Source: Jeotgalibacillus alimentarius (GTDB taxonomy: Bacteria; Bacillota; Bacilli; Bacillales; Jeotgalibacillaceae). Taken from it: a DNA stretch of 56,228 nucleotides. The notes under the pieces are model-generated. The model was not told where the DNA came from, made no database searches, and saw only the letters and a list, made by a program, of their open reading frames with translations. Shown piece by piece: positions 48,388 through 56,228 of this stretch. Position 1 is the first letter of the stretch, and the number at the start of each line of letters is the position of its first letter. The position numbers and the translations under genes were made by a program. The DNA is taken from assembly GCF_000829445.1 (NCBI RefSeq), contig NZ_JXRQ01000003.1, forward strand, positions 1 through 56,228, in the 5' to 3' direction.

Positions 48388-48428
48388 TAAAAAACCGGAA
48401 CTCATCCTAAAAGGACAAATTCCGGTCT
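48388..48428 (-). terminator. Terminator of murB
   Basis: On the minus strand ACCGGAA and TTCCGGT form the outer stem with an inner GTCCT/AGGAT pairing, followed by TTTTTT. Confidence 0.83.
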
Positions 48429-48433
48429 TCACA

Positions 48434-49294
48434 TTATGCCCGCCCGATTACGCGGACTTCCTTTTCCAAATCAACGCCAAACTTCTCTTTAACTGTTTTC
48501 TGCACGTGCTGCACAAGATTCAGATAATCTTTTGCTGTTGCATCGCCTTTATTCACGATAAAGCCGGCATGCTTCAGTGATACCTGGGCGCCGCCGATCT
48601 GAACACCCTGCAGGTTTGCGTCCTGAATCAGTTTTCCGGCGAAGTGGCCCGGCGGTCTTTTGAATACGCTGCCGCATGATGGATATTCAAGCGGCTGCTT
48701 GGACTCCCGCAGATAAGTGAGCTCATCCATTTTTGCTTTGATGACGTGCTGCTCGCCTTCTTCAAGAACGAATTCCGCTTCAAGTACGATCCAGTTTTTC
48801 TCCGGGATTGCACTTGTACGGTAATCAAACGCCATTTCTTCAGCAGGCAGTCTTTTTACTTCGCCTTCAGGGGTGAGGACGGTCACGTGTGTACAGACAT
48901 CTTTGATTTCGCCGCCGTACGCACCGGCATTCATATAGACTGCGCCGCCTACGCTTCCCGGGATTCCGCATGCGAATTCGAGTCCGCTGAGTGAGTGGTC
49001 GTGTGCGGTTCTTGATACTTCGATGATTGGGGCACCTGCTTCTACTGTGATCAGCTGATGCTCAATCGTCATATTCGTCAGTGACGTTGTTAAAATAACA
49101 AGCCCTTCAATGCCGCCGTCCTGAATCAATACGTTTGATCCGTTGCCGAGCACCATCCATGGCAGGTTATTCTTTTTTGCAAAGGTAACGGCTTTCGTCA
49201 ATTCTTCAATTGACTCAGGAATCGCAAGGTAATCTGCATTCCCGCCGATTTTTGTATACGTATAATCTTTCAAAGGTACATTCTTTTGAATCAT
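48434..49294 (-). CDS. murB: UDP-N-acetylmuramate dehydrogenase
   Basis: A 286-residue FAD enzyme completing UDP-MurNAc synthesis. KIGGNADYLAIPES and VLGNGSNVLIQDGG bind FAD, GIPGSVGGAVYMNAGAYGGEI follows, YRTS holds an active-site arginine, and CGSVFKRP holds the catalytic serine. It ends VRVIGRA without the C-terminal Glu typical of many MurB proteins. On the minus strand between cysK and pabB, a place without murB in B. subtilis; it may be a second copy besides one in the dcw cluster. Confidence 0.93.
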   Translation of the reverse strand: MIQKNVPLKDYTYTKIGGNADYLAIPESIEELTKAVTFAKKNNLPWMVLGNGSNVLIQDGGIEGLVILTTSLTNMTIEHQLITVEAGAPIIEVSRTAHDHSLSGLEFACGIPGSVGGAVYMNAGAYGGEIKDVCTHVTVLTPEGEVKRLPAEEMAFDYRTSAIPEKNWIVLEAEFVLEEGEQHVIKAKMDELTYLRESKQPLEYPSCGSVFKRPPGHFAGKLIQDANLQGVQIGGAQVSLKHAGFIVNKGDATAKDYLNLVQHVQKTVKEKFGVDLEKEVRVIGRA

Positions 49295-49370
49295 ATTGTG
49301 CCTCCTGTGTGTTTCTGCTTTCTGTAAGTATAGTCACAGTTTGCAAGGGACGTTCGTCATTTACATACAA

Positions 49371-49410
49371 AAGCTCCTCCTCCAGAAAAGAGCCTGGCAA
49401 AAGGAGCTGC
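49371..49410. other. Nested hairpin in the murB-pabB divergent gap
   Basis: AGCTCCT at the left and AGGAGCT at the right enclose CCAG/CTGG. On the minus strand it ends in a short TTTT, on the plus strand it has none. It lies 77-116 bases upstream of the murB start, so it could be an early terminator or leader structure. Confidence 0.4.
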
Positions 49411-49535
49411 TTTAATGAATAAAGTATATGGAAATTCAGCGTAAACGTCAATTTTTTATCAGATGTCCGTGTACCACCTGATGAATTGTTTCGTGTATGA
49501 TTGAGGAAGAGTCTGCTTACTGGGAGTGAAACTTC

Positions 49536-50942
49536 TTGAGTTCATACACAATTACTTATCAAACCACAAAAACAACGTTAGATACGTTTTATTATACAGC
49601 TCAGAAAATGGCTGAGCATGAAGAGCGCTACCTGTTTTTAGAAAGTGGCAGAGGCGGCCGGTACAGTATTGCCGGTGTTAAACCGTTTGCCTGGGCGAGC
49701 GGGAAAGAGGACCGCCTTTCTGTTGTCGAAAATGGGGAAGAAACGGTGTTCGAGGGGGACGTGCTGAAAAGTCTGCTTGACTGGATGGCACCGTACCGCA
49801 CTGAACCAAATCCTGAGCTGCCGGATTTTCAGGGTGGTGCGATCGGTTATATCAGCTATGATTATGTCCGCTCGATTGAAAAGCTGCCTGAGTCCGCAGC
49901 AGATGACCTCGATCTGCCGGATGTCTGCTTTTTAATGTTTGATGAGTGGATGGTATTTGACCATCAGACAGATACGCTTTACTTTATGATTCTTCATCAT
50001 TATGAGGAGCCAGCTGATGCAAAGCTTGAGCAGCTGATCAAACAGTGGAAGGAATCATTTTCTCAGGAAGCGCCTGAGCGGTCTGTGCCGGTTAACCCGT
50101 CTGATGACATGACGGTGTCAATGGAGGAAGCATCGTTTTGTGAGGCGGCGGAAGCAATCCGCACGTATATCGCCCAGGGTGATGTCTTCCAGGTGAATCT
50201 GTCTGTTCGCCAATCCAAACCGCTTGCTGTAAAAGCTGCTGATGTATATGAAGAGGTGCGGAAGCTGAACCCTTCACCGTATATGTCTTACCTGCATTTA
50301 CCTGATATGCAGATTGCGTCTGCATCACCGGAGCTTTTGGTGAAAAAAGCCGGAACAGAGCTCAGCACACGGCCGATTGCCGGAACACGCTCACGCGGGA
50401 AGACGCCTGAAGAGGATCAGTCGCTTGCAAATGAATTGATTCATAACGAAAAAGAACGTGCTGAACATGTGATGCTTGTAGACCTTGAGCGCAACGACCT
50501 TGGCAGAGTGAGCAAATATGGCAGCGTTGAAGTCAATGAATTCATGGTGATTGAAAAGTATTCACACGTGATGCATATCGTATCCAACGTCCGCGGGACA
50601 CTGGATGAAAAGTATGATGAAGCGGATGTCATCAGGGCTGTATTTCCGGGAGGGACCATTACGGGAGCGCCGAAAGTCCGTACCATGGAGATCATCGAAG
50701 AACTCGAACCGGTCAGAAGAGGGCTGTATACAGGCTCAATCGGCTGGATCGGCTTTAACGGGGACCTCGAGCTTAATATCGTGATCCGCACGATGCTTGT
50801 CAAAGATGGACAGGCCTACGTCCAGGCAGGTGCCGGCGTTGTGATTGATTCCCACCCGAATAGAGAGTATAAAGAATCGCTGAAAAAAGCGCGTGCGCTC
50901 TGGCAGGCGAAAGATCAGGCGGAAGGAGTGACCACGCAGTGA
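49536..50942 (+). CDS. pabB: Aminodeoxychorismate synthase component I
   Basis: A 468-residue chorismate-using enzyme that makes 4-amino-4-deoxychorismate with Pab[15 protein letters not shown] and the C-terminal chorismate-binding domain with [34 protein letters not shown] and [10 protein letters not shown] are intact; PIAGTRSRG carries Ala instead of the Lys of isochorismate enzymes in the family alignment I recall. The start is TTG at 49536 after TGGGAGTG. It overlaps pabA by 4 bp. Confidence 0.95.
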   Translation: MSSYTITYQTTKTTLDTFYYTAQKMAEHEERYLFLESGRGGRYSIAGVKPFAWASGKEDRLSVVENGEETVFEGDVLKSLLDWMAPYRTEPNPELPDFQGGAIGYISYDYVRSIEKLPESAADDLDLPDVCFLMFDEWMVFDHQTDTLYFMILHHYEEPADAKLEQLIKQWKESFSQEAPERSVPVNPSDDMTVSMEEASFCEAAEAIRTYIAQGDVFQVNLSVRQSKPLAVKAADVYEEVRKLNPSPYMSYLHLPDMQIASASPELLVKKAGTELSTRPIAGTRSRGKTPEEDQSLANELIHNEKERAEHVMLVDLERNDLGRVSKYGSVEVNEFMVIEKYSHVMHIVSNVRGTLDEKYDEADVIRAVFPGGTITGAPKVRTMEIIEELEPVRRGLYTGSIGWIGFNGDLELNIVIRTMLVKDGQAYVQAGAGVVIDSHPNREYKESLKKARALWQAKDQAEGVTTQ

Positions 50943-51529
50943 TTTTGATGATTGATAACTATGATTCATTTACCTATAACCTCGTTCAGTTCTTAGGGGA
51001 GCTTGGAGAAGAGCTTGTTGTAAAGCGTAATGATGAGATCACCATTGATGAAATTACACAGATGAACCCTGACTTTCTGATGATCTCACCGGGGCCGTGC
51101 AGTCCGGATGAAGCGGGTATCAGTCTTGAAGCGATCCGCACATTTGCAGGTAAGATTCCGATCTTGGGGGTATGCCTCGGTCACCAGTCGATTGCACAGG
51201 TATTTGGCGGCAACGTTGTCCGCGCAACGCGGCTGATGCACGGGAAAACCTCAGATATGTACCATGATGGTAAAGGTGTCTACAAAGACTTGCCGATGCC
51301 GTTTACTGCAACGCGCTATCATTCACTGATTGTGGAGAAGCATACGCTGCCTGATGAGCTGCTGATTACGTCCTGGACGGATCAGGGGGAGATCATGGGC
51401 ATCCGTCATACAGAGCTCGCGGTTGAAGGCGTGCAGTTTCATCCGGAATCGATTATGACAGACCAGGGTAAGAAGCTGCTGCAGAATTTTCTCAATGCCT
51501 ACCGTGTCCATGAGGCTGAGCGTGTATGA
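50939..51529 (+). CDS. pabA: Aminodeoxychorismate/anthranilate synthase glutamine amidotransferase subunit
   Basis: A 196-residue class I glutamine amidotransferase supplying ammonia to PabB, and in Bacillus also to Trp[15 protein letters not shown], the catalytic cysteine in GVCLGHQ (~80) and His-Glu in VQFHPESI (~170) are present. The start is GTG at 50939, overlapping the pabB stop, with GAAGGAG eight bases upstream. It shares ATGA with pabC. Confidence 0.96.
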   Translation: MILMIDNYDSFTYNLVQFLGELGEELVVKRNDEITIDEITQMNPDFLMISPGPCSPDEAGISLEAIRTFAGKIPILGVCLGHQSIAQVFGGNVVRATRLMHGKTSDMYHDGKGVYKDLPMPFTATRYHSLIVEKHTLPDELLITSWTDQGEIMGIRHTELAVEGVQFHPESIMTDQGKKLLQNFLNAYRVHEAERV

Positions 51530-52368
51530 AACTCTGGCTGGATGGACAGGTCATAGAGGAAGCTGATGCGCGTATTTCGCCGTTTGATCACGGCTTTTTG
51601 TATGGAATGGGCGTCTTTGAGACGTTTCGGACGTATGATGGTTTTCCGTTTTTAATTGGAGATCATATAAAGAGGCTTCAGTTTGCACTGGATCAGATGA
51701 ATATCCAGGCTGAACTGAGCACAGCATCGGTCATGCAGATGATTGAAGAACTGAGAGTGGCAAACGGCGGGGAGGATGGATACTTCCGTCTGAATGTGTC
51801 TGCTGGTGAGCGGGAAATAGGGCTTGACCCGTCTCCTTATACGCGCCCGTTGGTGATGCTTTTACAAAAGCCGCTCGCTGCACCACCGGCTGAGCGTCAT
51901 GCGCAGTGGATCAAGCTGCCCCGTAACACACCGGAAACTGCTGTCAGATTGAAATCGCATCATTATTTTAATAACCTTGCTGCAAGAAGAGAAGTGCCTG
52001 ATGCAAAAACAGAAGGGATTTTCCTGACAGCGGACGGAATGATCTCTGAAGGGCTTGCCTCTAACGTGTACTGGGTAAAGGGTGACACGCTTTACACACC
52101 GGACGTAACAACAGGTATGCTTGCAGGCGTCACGCGAAAAATGGTCCTCTCACTCGCACGTGCTGAAGGCATTCCGGTTCGGGAAGGCCGCTTCACGCAG
52201 TCAGATGCTGAAGGTGCCAGTGAATGGTTCGTGTCTAACTCCATTCAGGAAGTGGTGCCGATCACACAATTTGAAGAGCGGGAGTTTCCTGACAGCGGTC
52301 CTGTATGCAGCAGGTTAAAGCATCTATATAAAAATAAGACCAGGCTGCACATTGAATCAGTTGAATGA
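51526..52368 (+). CDS. pabC: Aminodeoxychorismate lyase
   Basis: A 280-residue fold-type IV PLP enzyme that releases pyruvate from aminodeoxychorismate to give p-aminobenzoate. [20 protein letters not shown] and the lysine in [14 protein letters not shown] (~143) are diagnostic, with [13 protein letters not shown] and [10 protein letters not shown] binding PLP phosphate. It resembles D-amino acid aminotransferases, but operon context fixes the role. It overlaps pabA by 4 bp. Confidence 0.95.
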   Translation: MKLWLDGQVIEEADARISPFDHGFLYGMGVFETFRTYDGFPFLIGDHIKRLQFALDQMNIQAELSTASVMQMIEELRVANGGEDGYFRLNVSAGEREIGLDPSPYTRPLVMLLQKPLAAPPAERHAQWIKLPRNTPETAVRLKSHHYFNNLAARREVPDAKTEGIFLTADGMISEGLASNVYWVKGDTLYTPDVTTGMLAGVTRKMVLSLARAEGIPVREGRFTQSDAEGASEWFVSNSIQEVVPITQFEEREFPDSGPVCSRLKHLYKNKTRLHIESVE

Positions 52369-52379
52369 GGTGAAAGAAC

Positions 52380-53192
52380 ATGAAAGCTGGCGCTTATACG
52401 CTGGATTTTAAGAAAAAAACATATGTTATGGGGATTTTAAATGCCACGCCCGATTCATTTTCTGATGGGGGTAGATACAACACAGTTGAAGCGGCAGTTG
52501 CCCATGCAAAACAGATGGCTGCTGAAGGTGCTGACATCATTGATATCGGAGGAGAGTCAACGAGACCCGGCTATACACCTGTATCGATAGAAGAAGAAAT
52601 TGAGCGGGTCGTGCCGGTGATTGAAGCGGTTAAACGCGAAGTAGACCTGCCCATTTCAATTGATACTTTTAAAGCACAGACAGCTGAAGCCGCTGTAAAA
52701 GCAGGTGCAGATATCATTAATGATATCTGGGGTGCGAAATATGACCCAAAAATCGCTGAAGTGGCTGCACAGCACAACGTTCCGATTATTTTGATGCATA
52801 ACCGGGAAAAGCGTGATTATCAGCATTTTCTATCTGATGTAGTGAATGACCTTGAGCAAAGTGTCGCAATTGCCCGGGATGCCGGCGTCAGAGAAGAGCA
52901 GATCGTGCTTGATCCGGGTGTAGGGTTTGCAAAAACTTTTGAACAAAACGTTGAAGTTACAAGGCATGTGGACCGCATAGTTGAGATGGGATACCCTGTG
53001 CTGCTCGGCACATCCAGAAAGTCAATGATCGGCAATATTCTGGACCTGCCTGCAGACGAGCGGACAGAAGGAACCGGTGCAACCGTATGCTACGGTATAC
53101 AAAAGGGCTGTCACATTGTCCGTGTTCATGACGTGAAAGAAATTGTCCGCATGAGTCGTGTAATGGATGCGTTAATCGGAAAGGGTGAGTGA
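52380..53192 (+). CDS. folP: Dihydropteroate synthase
   Basis: A 270-residue TIM-barrel enzyme joining p-aminobenzoate to the pterin; the target of sulfonamides. GILNATPDSFSDGGRY (~18-33), DIGGESTRPG, DIINDIWG and LLGTSRKS are conserved. GAGGTGAAAG precedes the ATG. The start of folB lies 1 bp past its stop codon. Confidence 0.97.
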   Translation: MKAGAYTLDFKKKTYVMGILNATPDSFSDGGRYNTVEAAVAHAKQMAAEGADIIDIGGESTRPGYTPVSIEEEIERVVPVIEAVKREVDLPISIDTFKAQTAEAAVKAGADIINDIWGAKYDPKIAEVAAQHNVPIILMHNREKRDYQHFLSDVVNDLEQSVAIARDAGVREEQIVLDPGVGFAKTFEQNVEVTRHVDRIVEMGYPVLLGTSRKSMIGNILDLPADERTEGTGATVCYGIQKGCHIVRVHDVKEIVRMSRVMDALIGKGE

Positions 53193-53193
53193 C

Positions 53194-53556
53194 ATGGATA
53201 AAATTAAAGTAAATGAAATGGAGTTTTACGGCTATCACGGAGTTTTTACTGAAGAAACAAAGCTTGGCCAGCGCTTTCGTGTGAATGCAATCCTCGAGCT
53301 GGACCTTTCCAAATCTGCAGAGTCAGATAATGTGGATGACTCCATTAACTACGCAGACGTCTACAACGTATGCAAAGAAGTCGTGGAAGGTGAGCCGCTG
53401 AAGCTTGTGGAAGCAGTAGCAGACAGAATCGCTTCGTGTATGCTCAGTGAGTTTAATATTCTTGACCGTATAACCATTGAAGTTGTGAAGCCTGACCCGC
53501 CGATCCCGGGGCACTACAACTCTGTTGCCATAGAGCTGACCCGGAGCAGAAACTGA
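53194..53556 (+). CDS. folB: Dihydroneopterin aldolase
   Basis: A 120-residue enzyme that cleaves dihydroneopterin to the hydroxymethyl pterin. FYGYHGVFTEE (~10-20) and VVKPDPPIPGHYNSV (with the catalytic lysine) are the family motifs. The ATG at 53194 gives exactly the B. subtilis length, with AAAGGGTGAG upstream. The stop directly abuts the folK ATG. Confidence 0.96.
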   Translation: MDKIKVNEMEFYGYHGVFTEETKLGQRFRVNAILELDLSKSAESDNVDDSINYADVYNVCKEVVEGEPLKLVEAVADRIASCMLSEFNILDRITIEVVKPDPPIPGHYNSVAIELTRSRN

Positions 53557-54078
53557 ATGGTTACAGCCTATCTGTCACTTGGCTCAAATATCGGGGATAC
53601 AAAGCGTAATCTTCAGGAAGCGGTGAAGATGCTTGATGCTTCTCCTTCTATAGAAGTAACGAAAGTATCCTCCATTTATGAAACAGATCCGGTCGGCTTT
53701 ACAGATCAGCAGGTATTTTTAAATATAGTTGCTGAAGTGAAGACAGAGCTTTCCGCTGAAAGTCTGCTGGATGAAGCGCAGAGGATTGAGCAGTCACTTG
53801 GCCGGGAGCGTAAAATCCACTGGGGTCCGCGTACGATAGACCTTGACATTCTGCTCTATCATTCAGACAATATACAATCAGACAGGCTGACCGTGCCACA
53901 TCCCTATATGCGCGAACGCAGCTTTGTGCTTGTCCCGCTGAATGAAATCGCCGCAGAAGCTGTACACCCTGCGTCAGAAAAGTCGGTTCGCGAACTGCTC
54001 AATCACACTGGCAGTGAAGGCGTCCGTTTATGGAAAGAAACCGTTCATCAGCATAAAGAAAGCTTCCTTGCACTATAA
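53557..54078 (+). CDS. folK: 2-amino-4-hydroxy-6-hydroxymethyldihydropteridine diphosphokinase
   Basis: A 173-residue pyrophosphokinase that activates the pterin for FolP. LSLGSNIGD (5-13), SSIYETDPVGFTDQ, and the ERKIHWGPRTIDLDILLY signature (~88-105) are intact. It starts immediately after the folB stop codon and is the last folate gene before a terminator. The B. subtilis genes yazB and dusB that follow folK are absent. Confidence 0.96.
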   Translation: MVTAYLSLGSNIGDTKRNLQEAVKMLDASPSIEVTKVSSIYETDPVGFTDQQVFLNIVAEVKTELSAESLLDEAQRIEQSLGRERKIHWGPRTIDLDILLYHSDNIQSDRLTVPHPYMRERSFVLVPLNEIAAEAVHPASEKSVRELLNHTGSEGVRLWKETVHQHKESFLAL

Positions 54079-54080
54079 CC

Positions 54081-54110
54081 AGACTGCCGAGACCCATGGG
54101 CAGTTTTTTT
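54081..54110 (+). terminator. Terminator of the folate operon
   Basis: ACTGCC and GGGCAGT pair around a short loop, followed by TTTTTTT. Confidence 0.82.
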
Positions 54111-54224
54111 ATGCAGAAGAAGTCATCCTAGTAAAAAAGCCTTTAGGGGTGTACGCGCGTTATATATTGTGTAAAATAGACAGGTATTCAAAAAGATCAG
54201 AGACAATATTTGAATCATAGATAA

Positions 54225-55736
<1,512 letters not shown>

Positions 55737-55743
55737 ATGACTT

Positions 55744-55777
55744 GAGCCGCTGCTTTTAAGCAGCGGCTTTTCTTTTT
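55744..55777 (+). terminator. Terminator of lysS
   Basis: GCCGCTGC and GCAGCGGC pair around TTTTAA, followed by TTTTCTTTTT. Confidence 0.9.
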
Positions 55778-55900
55778 GAGCGTGAGCATAATACTGAGGC
55801 AGATCGCCTTTGTAATGGTTTGAAAGCTTGTTCAATCCAGTTGAATCGAAAGTGAATCATGTAATCTTAAAATTAATTTAACCTTTTTGATAAAAAACTA

Positions 55901-55929
55901 TTGTCACATTGTAAATGCCGTGATATATT
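55901..55929 (+). promoter_or_regulatory. rRNA operon promoter P1
   Basis: TTGTCA at 55901, a 17-bp spacer and TATATT at 55924. The stretch upstream (55860-55900) is rich in A and T, like an UP element. Confidence 0.65.
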
Positions 55930-55986
55930 ATTATTCGTTGCCGCGATAACACACGGCAGCAACAAAAAATAAAGTGAAAAAAGTTG

Positions 55987-56016
55987 TTGACATCAAGTCG
56001 GAAGACATGGTAAGAT
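55987..56016 (+). promoter_or_regulatory. rRNA operon promoter P2
   Basis: TTGACA at 55987, an 18-bp spacer and TAAGAT at 56011. Tandem promoters about 90 bp apart are usual for Bacillus rrn operons. A leader with a boxA-like CCTTGAAAACTAAACAA follows at 56062-56078. Confidence 0.7.
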
Positions 56017-56147
56017 AACTGAGTCGCCAAAAACGACAAACACTTTTAAAGAAGCACTTGAACCTTGAAAACTAAACAACCAAACGTCAACGTTATAAGA
56101 TTTTAAGTCTTTTTCGAACAAAAAAGACAATGAGCTTTTCAAACACT

Positions 56148-56228
56148 TTACGGAGAGTTTGATCCTGGCTCAGGACGAACGCTGGCGGCGTGCCTAATAC
56201 ATGCAAGTCGAGCGAACAGATGAGGAGC
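56148..56228 (+). rRNA. 16S ribosomal RNA, 5' end (partial)
   Basis: GGAGAGTTTGATCCTGGCTC and the following GACGAACGCTGGCGGC are the conserved 16S start. The mature 5' end near 56148 is estimated from B. subtilis. The gene runs off the end of the window. Confidence 0.96.

Noticed and set aside
49495-49536. TRAP (GAG/TAG repeat) site controlling the folate operon
   Set aside because: Only four GAG triplets with irregular spacing are present before pabB, too few for a TRAP site.

Overview
The window is a piece of chromosome from an endospore-forming member of the Bacillales (Bacillaceae/Caryophanaceae type; genus not determinable from the sequence alone). It runs from the 3' end of one rRNA operon (23S tail and 5S) to the start of the next (promoters, leader and first ~80 bases of 16S). 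Gene order is almost collinear with the Bacillus subtilis interval between two rrn operons that begins with csfB and ends with lysS. Nearly all genes lie on the plus strand; abrB, murB and the tRNA-Met/tRNA-Glu pair are on the minus strand.

Layout: 1-290 rRNA; 330-2170 accessory stretch (degenerate repeat arrays, a DUF2087 regulator, a 49-residue csfB/gin, a DUF6176 protein); 2.2-7.3 kb yaaO-tmk-darA-yaaR-holB-ricT-yabA (DNA replication and the Ric complex); 7.4-9.3 kb yabB-yazA-rsmI; abrB; metG; yabD; 13.6-16.4 kb yabE-rnmV-rsmA; yabG, veg, sspF; 18.97-21.8 kb ispE-purR-ridA-spoVG; 21.9-30.7 kb glmU-prs-ctc-pth-fin-mfd-spoVT; 30.8-36 kb yabM-yabN-rqcP-yabP-yabQ-divIC-yabR; a DinB-like gene and a small membrane coiled-coil gene; tRNAs; 37.7-47.2 kb spoIIE-tilS-hpt-ftsH-coaX-hslO-yacD; cysK; inverted murB; 49.5-54.1 kb folate operon pabB-pabA-pabC-folP-folB-folK; lysS; next rrn operon. 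Compared (from memory) with B. subtilis, xpaC-yaaN, yabS-yabT and yazB-dusB are absent here, while the DUF2087, DUF6176, DinB, 77-residue membrane protein and murB genes are extra.

The intergenic regions carry good matches to promoters for many sigma factors at the expected genes: sigma-A (veg, yabE, abrB, rrn), Spo0A/sigma-A with a 22-bp spacer (spoIIE), sigma-B (ctc), sigma-H (spoVG), sigma-F/G type (csfB, fin, spoVT, sspF), sigma-E (yabP) and sigma-K (yabG). Spo0A boxes sit in the abrB leader, and a second, unexpected pair lies between abrB and metG.

The most unusual feature is not a gene. Six intergenic regions contain degenerate tandem arrays with a period of 21 bp, or 31 bp in one case, i.e. 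two or three turns of B-DNA. Most arrays have their own short core (TTCCYTCA, GTGAGAC, GGTCA, GTTCG, AGKGCA); two share TCACCTTTT. In the clearest ones the core recurs five or six times at exactly 21-bp steps while the bases between vary. Nearly all start within tens of bases of an operon terminator. Two further repeat families are present: ~120-bp hairpin elements with compensatory stem changes (18.5-18.9 and 37.2-37.4 kb), and ~175-190-bp elements with inverted ends (after purR, after mfd, and a deleted remnant before pth).
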